A stretch of 64,000 bases of DNA, taken from the NCBI GenBank assembly GCA_035502855.1, contig DATJTX010000024.1, forward strand, positions 124,001-188,000, read 5' to 3'. A program made the position numbers and the translations under genes. This stretch comes from Candidatus Baltobacteraceae bacterium (lineage in GTDB: Bacteria > Vulcanimicrobiota > Vulcanimicrobiia > Vulcanimicrobiales > Vulcanimicrobiaceae). Positions 26,639-35,410 of the stretch are shown here, one piece after another. Every line of letters starts with the position of its first letter. The stretch's first letter is position 1. Under the pieces are notes generated by a model that made no database searches, was not told where the DNA came from, and saw only the letters and a list, made by a program, of their open reading frames with translations.

Positions 26639-28464
26639 CGCACCAAATGCGATTCGATGTACTCGAGCAGGCAGGCCGCCGACTCATCGATGCGGTGCAC
26701 GGCTGTATCGACCACCAGATCCGCCCGTTCGGGCACTTCGTACGGCGAGGAGACGCCGGTGAAATGGGCGAGCTCACCGCGCCGTGCACGCTGGTAGTGT
26801 CCTTTGACGTCGCGACCCTCCGCGGTACGCAGGTCGCACGAGACGTAAATTTCATGGAATCCGTTCGGATACGCCGCGCGCGCCAACTCGCGGTCCGCCG
26901 CGAAGGGTGAGATCAACGCACAGAGCACGATCATGCCGGCGTCCGCGAAGACAGCAGCCACGGCCGCCGTCCGGCGCACGTTCTCCGAGCGGTCCTCGTC
27001 GGAGAAGCCGAGGTCGACGTTGAGCGTGGTCCGCAGCGTATCGCCGTCCAGCACGTACACCTGCCGGCCGCGCTCGAAGAGCATCCGCTGCACCGCCATC
27101 GCAACCGTCGACTTACCGGCGCTCGGGAGGCCGGTCAGCCAAAACACGCCGCCCGCATGTCCGTTGCGCAGCGTCCGCTCCGCCCGTTCCACCGACGAGA
27201 TCATCGCGACGACGTTGGTCGCGCCTTCGCCGCGCGTGTGGCCGAGCACCGCATCGATCCGGCCGCCGGCCACGATCGTTCCCGCGCGCACCAGCACGAA
27301 ACGGCCGATGCTCGACTCGGCGAGATTCGTATCGGCTGCGATCAGTTCGCGCGCGACCAGCGAGACGACGCCGACGTCGCCGCTGCTCAGCTCGTCCGCT
27401 TCGCGCGGCTCGAGGGTGTCGGGATCGATCGTCTCCTCGATGCGCTGCAGCGTCACCGGGAACTCGCGCGTTCCCAAGCGCATGCGCAGCGCCTCTCCCG
27501 CACGAGCGGGTTCGGCGCCGAGCCACACGACCGTCGTCTGGGCCGCATGACCGAGCTCGGGAGCGTCGGAACCGCGACTTCCCACCGACCCTCGATCGAC
27601 AAAGACGCGCGCGTCGAGCTCCGCCGCGATCGACGCACCCGCCAGCGCGCGATCGAGCTCGCGCGGCCAATCGTGAATGGCGAGCACACGCGCCCCGGTC
27701 TGAAGCGGCCAAAACGTCAGATGCTCGCCGCGCTCGAGCGTACCGCTCTCGATGCGTCCGGCGATGAGCCGTTTGCCGTCGCGCCGGTACACGTCTTGCA
27801 CCACGAAGCGTAGCGGCCCATTATCCGGCGCCCGGTCGCGCTCGAGCATGCCGAGCGCCTCGAGCAGCGTGGGACCATCCCACCACCGTGTGAGCGGCCC
27901 AGGCTTGACGATGCCGTCGCCGCTGCGTGCGGCGACCGGCACGATCGCGCGCGCGCGCATGCCGAGTTGATCGAGAAACGCGCCGACCTCCGCCACACGC
28001 TGCTCGTATGCAGCCTTCGGATCGCCGGCGAGATCGAGTTTGTTGATCGCGACCAGCACGTTCGCGAATCCGAACCAACGCAGGAAGAGTGCTTGGCGGC
28101 GCGTTTGCAGCGTGATGCCTTCGTCCGCGGCGACGACCATCACGGCCGTGTCGACCTCCGACGCGCCGCTGAGCAGGTTGCGAATCAGCTCCCGATGACC
28201 CGGTGCGTCGACGAAGACGAATTCGGCGTCGGGCGTGCGCACCCAGATGCGCGAGAGATCGAGCGTGATCGCCTGATCGCGTTCGAGTTGGAAAGCGTCG
28301 AGCAGAAACGAATACTCGATCGGCACGCCGCGCTTCGAGCTGGAGGTCTCGAGCTCTTCCAGCTTCGCCGGTGTGACCAGACCGAGATCGACGAGCAGAC
28401 GGCCGAGGATCGTGGATTTTCCGGCGTCTACGTCGCCGACCATCACGATGCGAACGTTTTTCAA
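26635..28464 (-). CDS. cysNC: Bifunctional sulfate adenylyltransferase subunit 1 / APS kinase (CysN-CysC, NodQ-type)
   Basis: A 609-aa fusion. The N-terminal GTPase (CysN) has GDVDAGKST, DAPGHREL and NKLD (G1, G3, G4) and drives ATP sulfurylase with CysD. The C-terminal APS kinase (from about residue 435) has GLPSAGKST, DGDTLRTTL and the FSDEDRSENVRR lid sequence. The fusion turns sulfate into PAPS in one complex. NodPQ-type fusions are typical when PAPS serves sulfation (as in Rhizobium Nod factors) as well as assimilation. No cysH, cysI or cysJ is visible here, favouring a sulfation role. Confidence 0.95.
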   Translation of the reverse strand: MKNVRIVMVGDVDAGKSTILGRLLVDLGLVTPAKLEELETSSSKRGVPIEYSFLLDAFQLERDQAITLDLSRIWVRTPDAEFVFVDAPGHRELIRNLLSGASEVDTAVMVVAADEGITLQTRRQALFLRWFGFANVLVAINKLDLAGDPKAAYEQRVAEVGAFLDQLGMRARAIVPVAARSGDGIVKPGPLTRWWDGPTLLEALGMLERDRAPDNGPLRFVVQDVYRRDGKRLIAGRIESGTLERGEHLTFWPLQTGARVLAIHDWPRELDRALAGASIAAELDARVFVDRGSVGSRGSDAPELGHAAQTTVVWLGAEPARAGEALRMRLGTREFPVTLQRIEETIDPDTLEPREADELSSGDVGVVSLVARELIAADTNLAESSIGRFVLVRAGTIVAGGRIDAVLGHTRGEGATNVVAMISSVERAERTLRNGHAGGVFWLTGLPSAGKSTVAMAVQRMLFERGRQVYVLDGDTLRTTLNVDLGFSDEDRSENVRRTAAVAAVFADAGMIVLCALISPFAADRELARAAYPNGFHEIYVSCDLRTAEGRDVKGHYQRARRGELAHFTGVSSPYEVPERADLVVDTAVHRIDESAACLLEYIESHLVR

Positions 28465-28467
28465 CGC

Positions 28468-29280
28468 CTACATGTACCCCGTCGTGCGCAGGCGTTCGAA
28501 CGCGTCCTCGCTCTCGTTGTCCATCGTGCGTCCGGCGCGCTCGGGATCCCGCGTCACCTCGAGCTCGGCGATGATCTTCTCGATCGTGTCGGCGTCGCTC
28601 GCGACCGGAAAGGTGATGTTGCTCTCGCCGAGCGAACGGAATCGCTTGCCGCTTTTCGCGAGATAGAGCGGGACAAACGGGATCGATTCGCGCAGCGTAT
28701 AGCGCCAAATGTCGAGCTCCGTCCAGTGCAGCAAGGGATGGATCCGAACGTGCGCACCGTCGGGAACGTCGTAGGCATAATAATTCCAGAGCTCGGGCGG
28801 CTGCGAGCGCGGATCCCACGAGCCGTCGGCGTTGCGCGGACTGAAGATCCGCTCTTTAGCACGGATTGCCTGTTCATCGCGGCGGATGCCGAGGATGATA
28901 CCGCGATATCCCTCACGCGCGATCAGCGCGCGCAGGCCCGCGGTCTTGCGCGCGGCGTGACGCGCGGCAGGCGGCAGTGTTTGATCCACGGTGCTCTCGG
29001 GCGGACATTGCTCGTTTGCGACCGGGAGATGCCACTGCGCAACCAGGCGGTCGCGGAAGGCGTAGACTTCCTCGAATTCCATCCCGGTGTCGAGCAGTAC
29101 GACCGGGAACGGAATCTCGCCGAGAAACGCCTTGCGCACCATCCACAACAGCGCCGTCGAGTCCTTGCCGATCGACCAGAGCATCGCCAGCGGCGCCACG
29201 CACGAGAAGGCTTCACGCAGGATGAAGATCGTACGGGCTTCGAGCTCGTCGAGGTAGTCAAAGTCGCCCGGGCGGGACAT
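28468..29280 (-). CDS. cysD: Sulfate adenylyltransferase subunit 2 (CysD/NodP)
   Basis: Catalytic subunit of ATP sulfurylase, forming APS from ATP and sulfate. The 270-aa protein has the PP-loop AMLWSIGKDSTALLWMVRKAF, VVLLDTGMEFEEVYAFRD, ILGIRRDEQAIRAKERIFSPR and the C-terminal RSLGESNITFPV and RTTGYM. Start at ATG 29280 with AAGGA just upstream; the frame is open to 29340, but those residues are not conserved family sequence. cysNC begins 3 nt after the stop. Confidence 0.95.
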   Translation of the reverse strand: MSRPGDFDYLDELEARTIFILREAFSCVAPLAMLWSIGKDSTALLWMVRKAFLGEIPFPVVLLDTGMEFEEVYAFRDRLVAQWHLPVANEQCPPESTVDQTLPPAARHAARKTAGLRALIAREGYRGIILGIRRDEQAIRAKERIFSPRNADGSWDPRSQPPELWNYYAYDVPDGAHVRIHPLLHWTELDIWRYTLRESIPFVPLYLAKSGKRFRSLGESNITFPVASDADTIEKIIAELEVTRDPERAGRTMDNESEDAFERLRTTGYM

Positions 29281-29379
29281 TTCGTCCTTATCTCTACCTC
29301 GGCTGCGTAAGGTCCTCGTTAGCATGGTTTTAATACACAATGACTTTGCGCTCGCGGGTCTAACCTAGTCGGTGGCGCT

Positions 29380-30321
29380 ATGTCACGGTACTTCGAATTC
29401 TTCGGCCTCGAACGCGACCCGTTCTTGGACACGGCCGACCCGTTTTTCTATTGCGAGTTCGGCGCGTTGCGCAAGGCGAAAGACCGCCTCTACGCTTCGG
29501 TCGACGCTTCGCGCGGGCTAACCGTCATCCTCGGCGATCCCGGCACCGGGAAGACGAGCTTGAGCGGCGCGCTCGAACAGGAGCTGCTCGCCGACGACCG
29601 GGTCGTCCTGGCGAAGATCCTCGACCCGGCCTTCGCGACCGAGACCGAATTTCTCATCGCGATCGGCCGCGTTTTCGGTCTGGCGCTTCCGCCGCGTTCG
29701 AGTGCCGCCTTGAAAAACGCGTTGAAGAATTTCTTCTTCGAGACCGCGATTCTCGAGAAGCGCAACCTCGTACTCACCATCGACGAGGCGCAGAATCTCA
29801 GCGACGAAAACCTCGAAGCGCTGCGGCTTCTGCTCAACTACCACGTGCCGCAGCGCAAACTGCTCAATATCCTGCTCTTCGGGCAAAGCGAACTCGCCGA
29901 TCGTATTCGCGCCAAGGGCAATCTGGAAGACCGCGTGGACGGCTGGATCCGGCTCGAACGGTTGGATGCGGGCATGGCCTCGGCCATCCTCGATTTCCGA
30001 CTCTCCAGGGCCGGGCTGCCGCCTGAACGGCAATTCTTCACCCCCGACGCACGTGCGCTGATGATCGAGGCGGCCGACGGGCTTCCCCGCCGCCTGACGA
30101 TGCTCGCCCACGCCGCCATGCAAGAAGCCTGCGACCGCGCCAGTACGCTGGTCAACGAGGATCACGTCCGCTCCGCCATGCTCGTGCGCGGCATTGCGCC
30201 GCGTCTGGTCACCTTGCCGGTTCGCGCCGAGGTCGGTTCGACGGAGCCGCGAGAGCCGGTCGCAGCGCCCGCGCCGCGCGGTCTCTTCGGCCGGCTCTTT
30301 GCCCGGCGTTCGTCGTCATGA
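29380..30321 (+). CDS. ExeA/GspA-type AAA+ ATPase
   Basis: A 313-aa AAA+ ATPase opening YFEFFGLERDPFLDTADPFFYCEF, the ExeA/MshM family start. Walker A is GDPGTGKTS (about residues 52-60), Walker B is VLTIDEAQNLS, followed by the sensor region ILLFGQSELADR. Such ATPases energise peptidoglycan remodelling for secretion or pilus assembly, or serve transposition. The usual C-terminal peptidoglycan-binding domain is absent; instead there is a Pro/Ala-rich tail. It overlaps the next gene by 4 nt. It is divergent from cysD, with a 99-nt gap holding an AT-rich patch. Confidence 0.85.
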   Translation: MSRYFEFFGLERDPFLDTADPFFYCEFGALRKAKDRLYASVDASRGLTVILGDPGTGKTSLSGALEQELLADDRVVLAKILDPAFATETEFLIAIGRVFGLALPPRSSAALKNALKNFFFETAILEKRNLVLTIDEAQNLSDENLEALRLLLNYHVPQRKLLNILLFGQSELADRIRAKGNLEDRVDGWIRLERLDAGMASAILDFRLSRAGLPPERQFFTPDARALMIEAADGLPRRLTMLAHAAMQEACDRASTLVNEDHVRSAMLVRGIAPRLVTLPVRAEVGSTEPREPVAAPAPRGLFGRLFARRSSS

Positions 30322-31766
30322 ACCGGGAGCCGGATTTTGAATCCAGCGCCGATATGCGGCTGCTGGAGCTACAGCGCACCTCGCTCGGATTGACGGCGCC
30401 GCCCGAGCGCGTCGGGTGGGAGACGCGCTACGCGGGCGATTCGGCGCCGTTGATCGATATGGTGACCGAGGCGCCGGTAACCAAGAGCGCGGTGCTGGCG
30501 GTCACCCTCACCGCCACTCCGCCCGGGGAGGTCATCCCCGGCACGGTGGTCACGTACGCACTGAGTATCGTGAGCGAAGGCGCCGCGCACGCGGCCGGCG
30601 CGGTCGTCGCCGTGCCGCTGCCCGGCGGCGCGGCCTACCGCCTGGGATCGCTCCAAATCGACGGGCGCGCGGCCGACGACGGGGCCGCCGACCAGCTCTT
30701 CGGAAACGGTCTAGAATTGGGCACCGTGGCCGCGGGGAGCAGGGCGACGCTGCTCTGGAAGGTCGGGGTTCGCATGGGCACCAAGCCGCTCGTGACGATC
30801 CCCCAGGTGCGCGCTGCGAATGCGGGGATCATCGGCGGCGGCCCGGTCATCGTCGAACGCAAGGGCAGCGTCAGCGCCTTTGCCGGCGAGCTGGCCGCGG
30901 CCGATCGCGCGCTCTACGAGCCGCGCCCGTTGATTCCGGTCGAGATTCCCGCCGACGAGCTTCCGATCTATGAGCTCGACGCCGAGGAAGCGATCGTTGA
31001 GGAGGCTGCCCAGGCGGCACTCTCCGACGCGGCGGCACCCACGAAACCCGTGGCTGAAGCCGGGCCTATAACCGAACCCGAGCCGGTTATCGAGACCGAA
31101 CCGGAGCCGGCGCGCGAAGCCGTCGTGTTCTACGGTGCGCTCGACCGTCCGACGCTCGCCTTCTTCGAACGCGTTTTCAACGGCTCGAAAGCTCCAACGA
31201 TCCTCCAGCACTGCATCTTCGGAAACGCGCTGGCTTGCTCGGTCGATGCCGACGGAAATGACCCCATCGAGATGAAAGCCCACCTTGCCGCACAGTCGCA
31301 GATCCTGCACCGCGTCTCACTGCACGAGAAACTCGGCAAGAAAGAGCCGATCACGGAGTACGCGGGACGGCTGCTCGCCAACATGGGGGCGATCGCGCCC
31401 GCTGCGGTACGTGCGGGCGGGTTCTCCGGCGCCGATCGGTTCCTATTTGCGAACGAACTGCACGAGCCCGCACTTGCCGTTTTGCGCAAGATTGCCGAAG
31501 AGCGTGAGCGCTGGGATTTCGTCAAAGCGCGCCAGCTCACGCTCGCGCTTCAGGCGCAGCGCGTCTTGCTCGACGACGACGCACGCGCCGCCGCGATCGA
31601 CAACGCGCTGCGTGCCTATGCGCAACACTCGATGACGGTATTGCAAAAACTCTTCGTGCGTCTGCGCATCGATCGCACGACCGGCGTGCTCTTCCAGACC
31701 GATGCCGCGCTCGACGGCGCCGCGCGCGCGCTGCTCGCCGCCTGCGCGTTTGCTCTTCCCAATTGA
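30318..31766 (+). CDS. Hypothetical protein with DUF11-like beta domain, acidic linker and helical C terminus
   Basis: I do not recognise the full-length family. In the 482-aa protein, residues 60-180 look like a DUF11/Ig-type beta domain (LTATPPGEVIPGTVVTYALSIVSEGAAHAAGAVVAVPLPGGAAYRLGSL). A low-complexity acidic-proline linker with repeated EPEP follows (residues 205-270), then a helical C-terminal region without cysteine-rich or catalytic motifs. There is no signal peptide, so it is apparently cytoplasmic despite the adhesin-like domain. It is sandwiched between the ATPase and a glycosyltransferase with 4-nt overlaps at both ends, which argues that the three work together. Confidence 0.7.
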   Translation: MNREPDFESSADMRLLELQRTSLGLTAPPERVGWETRYAGDSAPLIDMVTEAPVTKSAVLAVTLTATPPGEVIPGTVVTYALSIVSEGAAHAAGAVVAVPLPGGAAYRLGSLQIDGRAADDGAADQLFGNGLELGTVAAGSRATLLWKVGVRMGTKPLVTIPQVRAANAGIIGGGPVIVERKGSVSAFAGELAAADRALYEPRPLIPVEIPADELPIYELDAEEAIVEEAAQAALSDAAAPTKPVAEAGPITEPEPVIETEPEPAREAVVFYGALDRPTLAFFERVFNGSKAPTILQHCIFGNALACSVDADGNDPIEMKAHLAAQSQILHRVSLHEKLGKKEPITEYAGRLLANMGAIAPAAVRAGGFSGADRFLFANELHEPALAVLRKIAEERERWDFVKARQLTLALQAQRVLLDDDARAAAIDNALRAYAQHSMTVLQKLFVRLRIDRTTGVLFQTDAALDGAARALLAACAFALPN

Positions 31767-32530
31767 AACTGTTCCTCGGCATTCCCAGTGCCGGCTCCCC
31801 CGCACCGCCCTTCGTCGAAAGTTTGGCGCGGATCGCGCTGCCGGCGTCGGTGGAGCGATTCGAGCGCACGGTGGTCACCGGCAACTACGTTCCCGCGCAG
31901 CGGGATCTGATCGTCGAGCGCGCCATCGAGGCGCGCGCGGATATCCTCGTGATGTGTGACGACGACATGGTGCTCCCGACCGATGCGTTCGTCACGCTGT
32001 GCGCCGCGCTCGAGAACGACGAAAGCGCAGCGATCGCCGGGTCCCTCTACTATTCGCGCGACGGCTTTCGACCGATGACCGTCGAGCACTGGGACGGGTC
32101 CGACACGCGTACCGCGCGCGTTCCGGCGTTCGATCGCGAGCCCGTCGCCGTCGACGGCGTTGGCTTCGGCTGCGTCGCCATCCGCGTCGCGATGCTGCGC
32201 GAACACGCGCCGCCGTACTTCGATGCGCATGTCTTCATCGAGCGTTCGGCGGGCCGCATCCGCGTGTGCGACGAGGATTATCTGTTCTGCGCCCGCCTAC
32301 GGCGCGCCGGTGGGCGCATACTCTTGGTCCCTGCCGTTCGATGCGGACATTACGATCGCACCACCAACACCGTCGTTCCGTCCGCGTGGGAATCCGCCGA
32401 GGTCACGCGGCGGCCGCGCATGGCGGTGGTGGCCGATGGACGGCCCGCGCTGGTCGAAGCACGCGACGTGCCCGGCAGCATGGCCGAATCACACGTGCGC
32501 GCAAGTCTCGAATATGTTATCGTGCCCTAG
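31763..32530 (+). CDS. Small GT-A-fold glycosyltransferase-like protein
   Basis: A 255-aa protein with GIPSAGSPAPPFVESL, then ARADILVMCDDDMVLPTDAF, an acidic cluster resembling the metal-binding DxD of GT-A glycosyltransferases, and VDGVGFGCVAIRVAML followed by CDEDYLFCARLRRAGG, a typical GT2 acceptor-side motif. Start is TTG 31763, overlapping the previous stop as TTGA. Its TAG stop forms one end of the palindrome with the convergent gene. Substrate unknown. Confidence 0.75.
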   Translation: MKLFLGIPSAGSPAPPFVESLARIALPASVERFERTVVTGNYVPAQRDLIVERAIEARADILVMCDDDMVLPTDAFVTLCAALENDESAAIAGSLYYSRDGFRPMTVEHWDGSDTRTARVPAFDREPVAVDGVGFGCVAIRVAMLREHAPPYFDAHVFIERSAGRIRVCDEDYLFCARLRRAGGRILLVPAVRCGHYDRTTNTVVPSAWESAEVTRRPRMAVVADGRPALVEARDVPGSMAESHVRASLEYVIVP

Positions 32531-32554
32531 GGAAGTTCTCCAGAGCTTCCCTAG
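32527..32554. terminator. CTAG-bounded palindrome at convergent stops, copy 2
   Basis: A 28-nt imperfect palindrome, CTAGGGAAGTTCTC then CAGAGCTTCCCTAG, that includes the TAG stop of the plus-strand glycosyltransferase and, on the other strand, the TAG stop of the minus-strand 128-aa gene. Same layout and length as copy 1 at 17604-17631. It probably acts as a two-way transcript end. Confidence 0.8.
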
Positions 32555-32937
32555 CGCACGTCGCTGAAGAGGACGAACTGATTCCGGCGCTTACCGGCCA
32601 CCGAGCGCGCATAGGATTTCCAACGCGCGATGAGCTGCAGCCGGTCCCCGATGTCTTCCTGCCGTGAGAGCAACCGCTTGAGATGCCACTCGCGGTAGGT
32701 CAGCACGCGTTGAACGCGTTCGCGGACCTCTCGCTCGAATTCGGGCGTACGCGCCGGTTGGGCCGATTCCCACGCGTTTGCGAGCGCATGTCGGGCACGC
32801 GCCATATCGGAGAGCAACTGCTCGCAAGCCTTCCAGTCGCGCCGTTCGAGCAGCGGTGCGAGGGGCGCGCACAACTTCTCGAGCTCCGCAATCGCAGAGC
32901 GAACCTCGTCCAACAGCGCTTCAGCCAACTGCGGCAA
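32551..32937 (-). CDS. Small helical protein downstream of fliS (FliT-like position)
   Basis: A 128-aa protein predicted nearly all helical and highly charged (ALLDEVRSAIAELEKLCAPLAPLLERRDWKACEQLL; EREVRERVQRVLTYREWHLKRLL). It begins 17 nt inside the end of fliS, so the genes are coupled. In other bacteria the gene after fliS is often fliT, the FliD export chaperone, of similar size and helical content. Sequence identity to FliT is not apparent to me, so FliT is only a positional suggestion. Confidence 0.6.
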   Translation of the reverse strand: MPQLAEALLDEVRSAIAELEKLCAPLAPLLERRDWKACEQLLSDMARARHALANAWESAQPARTPEFEREVRERVQRVLTYREWHLKRLLSRQEDIGDRLQLIARWKSYARSVAGKRRNQFVLFSDVR

Positions 32938-33376
32938 ACGTCGACGTCACGCCGTCGCCTCCCGCGAGATCCTTTGGCGCCCGGCGCTGCGCCTTGAACT
33001 GCGTTACGGCAGTGTTCCACGTCTCGCGGTAGTCGCGCGCGTAGCCGAGCACCCGGGCGACGCGCTCCGGGTCCTTGCGCATGTTGGCCATCACCAGTTC
33101 ACGATGCCAGAACCCGTAGACGCGCAAGAGATTCTGCGAGAGTTCGCCGCCGATCTCCATATTCAGCGAGCTCATGAGCACGGTACAGGCACGCTGCGCC
33201 CGCAGCAGTGCCTTGTGAATTCCCTCGATATCGTCACGCTCGTTCATCAGCTTGTCATGCGCGTGTTGCGCCGCGATGATCAATACGTCGAAGATCTTGA
33301 CGATCAGATCCTCGGGGGCAGCCGTGAGAATCGAGGTCTCGAGGTAGGTTTGCTCGTTGTTCTTACGCATGGCCAT
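32921..33376 (-). CDS. fliS: Flagellin export chaperone FliS
   Basis: Binds the C terminus of flagellin and prevents premature polymerisation before export. The 151-aa protein has the N-terminal QTYLETSILTAAPEDLIVKIFDVLIIAAQHAHD and IEGIHKALLRAQRACTVLMSSLNMEIGGELSQNLLRVYGFWHRELVMANMRKD, the four-helix FliS pattern. It follows fliD by 9 nt on the minus strand, the usual fliD-fliS order. The C-terminal tail after residue 125 is longer and more basic than usual. Confidence 0.93.
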   Translation of the reverse strand: MAMRKNNEQTYLETSILTAAPEDLIVKIFDVLIIAAQHAHDKLMNERDDIEGIHKALLRAQRACTVLMSSLNMEIGGELSQNLLRVYGFWHRELVMANMRKDPERVARVLGYARDYRETWNTAVTQFKAQRRAPKDLAGGDGVTSTFAAVG

Positions 33377-33385
33377 CCGTGACGC

Positions 33386-35401
33386 TTAGCTGCTTGAGCT
33401 CGAGCTCGTGCTCGACGTGCTGAATCCGAAGACTGCCGCCAGCTCCTGCTGCTCCGCCTGAAGTCCGGCGATCGTCGCTTCGTCGCCGGTGTATTCCGAG
33501 CGGAGGGTGTCGGCGTATTGATTGGCGGCGTCGGTGATCTGCTGTACCTGTTGCTGCAGGTTGGTGATCGTATCGTCGTTGCTGTTCTCGTAATTCTGGA
33601 TCAGCGAGACGCTGGGAATATTCCCGACGGTGCCGGAATTGAGGAGCGTCGGGTTGCCGGTTACACTGGTCAGATAGCTTCCCAGTTGTGTCGTCAAGCT
33701 GTTTGCGCCGACGATGAGATTTTGCACCGCGTTCGGATCGGCTTGATACGCGGCCAGGAAAGCAGAGACGCTCAAGGGCTGCAACTGCCCGTCCGTTCCC
33801 TGAATGGTTTGGGTCTGATAGAGCGAGCCGTCCGGCGTCTGCGAGTCGACGCTCGTCGGCGCGATCGTGTCGAAACTCGAGTCGAGCTGCAAGCCGATCT
33901 GGGAGAGCGAATTGTAGGTCGTTCCCGACCCGAGGAAACCGCCGACGATGTTCTCGAGCTCTTGCACGATGCTCTGGGCGTCGGAGTTGCCGTAGAGCAC
34001 GCCACCGGGGATCGACTGCGCGATCGCGCCGGAGCCGGGCTGAATGGCCTGGACCACCGGCGGTGCGGTGTCGCTGTTGATCTCGTTGACCGCTGCGTTG
34101 TAGGTGGAGACAAAGCCCTGTAATGCGGAGACCAGCAGGGCTGTGTTCTGAGACACGTTGAGCGTGAACGGCGTGGTGGTATTGCCGGTAATCGAGAGCG
34201 AGAGCCCCGGTATCGCGTTCGTGACCGTGTTCGAGTCGTTGTAGTACGTGCTCGTCGTACCGTCGGCATTGAGGATCTTTACGACCGACTGCTGCCCGAC
34301 GGTGGTCGTTGCTCCGCTCGTTGTGGTCAGACCAACGGCGCTCAGGAAATTGCTCGTATCTCCGCTCGCACTCAATATAATGCTCTGCGGCCCGGAATTG
34401 GCGTTCACCAATTCGACTTGACCCGTGATCGTGTTATACGATGCGGTCACCCCGGCGGTACTGCTGTTGATCGCGTTGATGACGTCGTTCAAACTTTCGT
34501 CTGCCGAGACCGTGATCTTCACACCGTTGATGGTGAAGGTTCCCGCCGTCACGGGCTTGACGAAGCCGGCGGAATTGGACGAATCGAACGACTCGTACGG
34601 GTTGATGCCTCCGACGTTTGCGGTCCCGGTGATCGAACCGCCGCTTCCACCGCTGTTGATCAGCTGCGCGCTGCTGAGCTGCAGCACGTTGAGCAGGTTG
34701 CCCTGGTCGCTGCTGCTGCCGAGTGAGATCGACTCGTCGGTCGAACTGAACTGCACGACACCGTTGACGAGCGTGGCGAGGAATTGCGCATCGGCGCCGG
34801 CACGCACCTCGGTCGTGATATTGTTTAAAATCGTATCGAGCGACTGCGTGTTGACGTTGTAGGCGATCTGCACGCCGTCGACCGTCACTTCGCCCTCGCC
34901 GTTGGTGCCGTCGGTCGGTGTGACCCTGGCATACGAATCGATCAGCGGCACCGTATCCGAAGCTTGCCCCGCGTAGGGGCCGCTCGTGAGATCGTCGGTG
35001 ATCGAGTGGCCGGCGCTCAGACTCGAGAGAATCGAGGTGTTGGTCGCCGCCTGAGTGCTCTCGATGGTATAAAGCCCCGGCGCTGAGCTCACACCCGGGA
35101 TACCCGACGCGGTCAGCGCGTTCAGGTCGCTCGACTCCGCCTCGTAGGTCGTGAACAAGTCGGGGTTCGAGAGATCGGCGAGTGCGTTTTGCACTGAGGT
35201 GAGCAGATTGTTGATCTGGATCAGCGCAGTGTTCGCATTGTTCAGGGTCGCGATCTGCGCGTTGAGCTGCCCTTCGGGAGCAAGTTGAAGCTGCGTCAAC
35301 TTGTCGATAACAGAGTCCCAGTCGATGCCGGAAACAATACCGGGAAAGGTGATCGGCGGAACGTTGGTGCCGTAGACGCTCGCGCTGTTGCTGGTCGACA
35401 C
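33386..35401 (-). CDS. fliD: Flagellar hook-associated protein 2 (filament cap FliD)
   Basis: Caps the filament and directs flagellin insertion. The 671-aa protein has N-terminal TFPGIVSGIDWDSVIDKLTQLQLAPEGQLNAQIATLNNANTALIQIN, flagellin-like ING repeats (TFTINGVKITVSADESLNDVINAINSSTAGVTASYN), and a C-terminal NYENSNDDTITNLQQQVQQITDAANQYADTLRSEYTGDEATIAGLQ coiled coil. It starts with GTG. It is larger than E. coli FliD (468 aa) because of extra central domains. The Ser-rich C terminus is unusual. Confidence 0.93.
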   Translation of the reverse strand: MSTSNSASVYGTNVPPITFPGIVSGIDWDSVIDKLTQLQLAPEGQLNAQIATLNNANTALIQINNLLTSVQNALADLSNPDLFTTYEAESSDLNALTASGIPGVSSAPGLYTIESTQAATNTSILSSLSAGHSITDDLTSGPYAGQASDTVPLIDSYARVTPTDGTNGEGEVTVDGVQIAYNVNTQSLDTILNNITTEVRAGADAQFLATLVNGVVQFSSTDESISLGSSSDQGNLLNVLQLSSAQLINSGGSGGSITGTANVGGINPYESFDSSNSAGFVKPVTAGTFTINGVKITVSADESLNDVINAINSSTAGVTASYNTITGQVELVNANSGPQSIILSASGDTSNFLSAVGLTTTSGATTTVGQQSVVKILNADGTTSTYYNDSNTVTNAIPGLSLSITGNTTTPFTLNVSQNTALLVSALQGFVSTYNAAVNEINSDTAPPVVQAIQPGSGAIAQSIPGGVLYGNSDAQSIVQELENIVGGFLGSGTTYNSLSQIGLQLDSSFDTIAPTSVDSQTPDGSLYQTQTIQGTDGQLQPLSVSAFLAAYQADPNAVQNLIVGANSLTTQLGSYLTSVTGNPTLLNSGTVGNIPSVSLIQNYENSNDDTITNLQQQVQQITDAANQYADTLRSEYTGDEATIAGLQAEQQELAAVFGFSTSSTSSSSSS

Positions 35402-35410
35402 GGTTGGTAT

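Noticed and set aside
29281-29379. AT-rich patch (TTTTAATACAC) as a divergent cysD/ATPase promoter
   Set aside because: No -35 and -10 pair at proper spacing on either strand; too weak to annotate.
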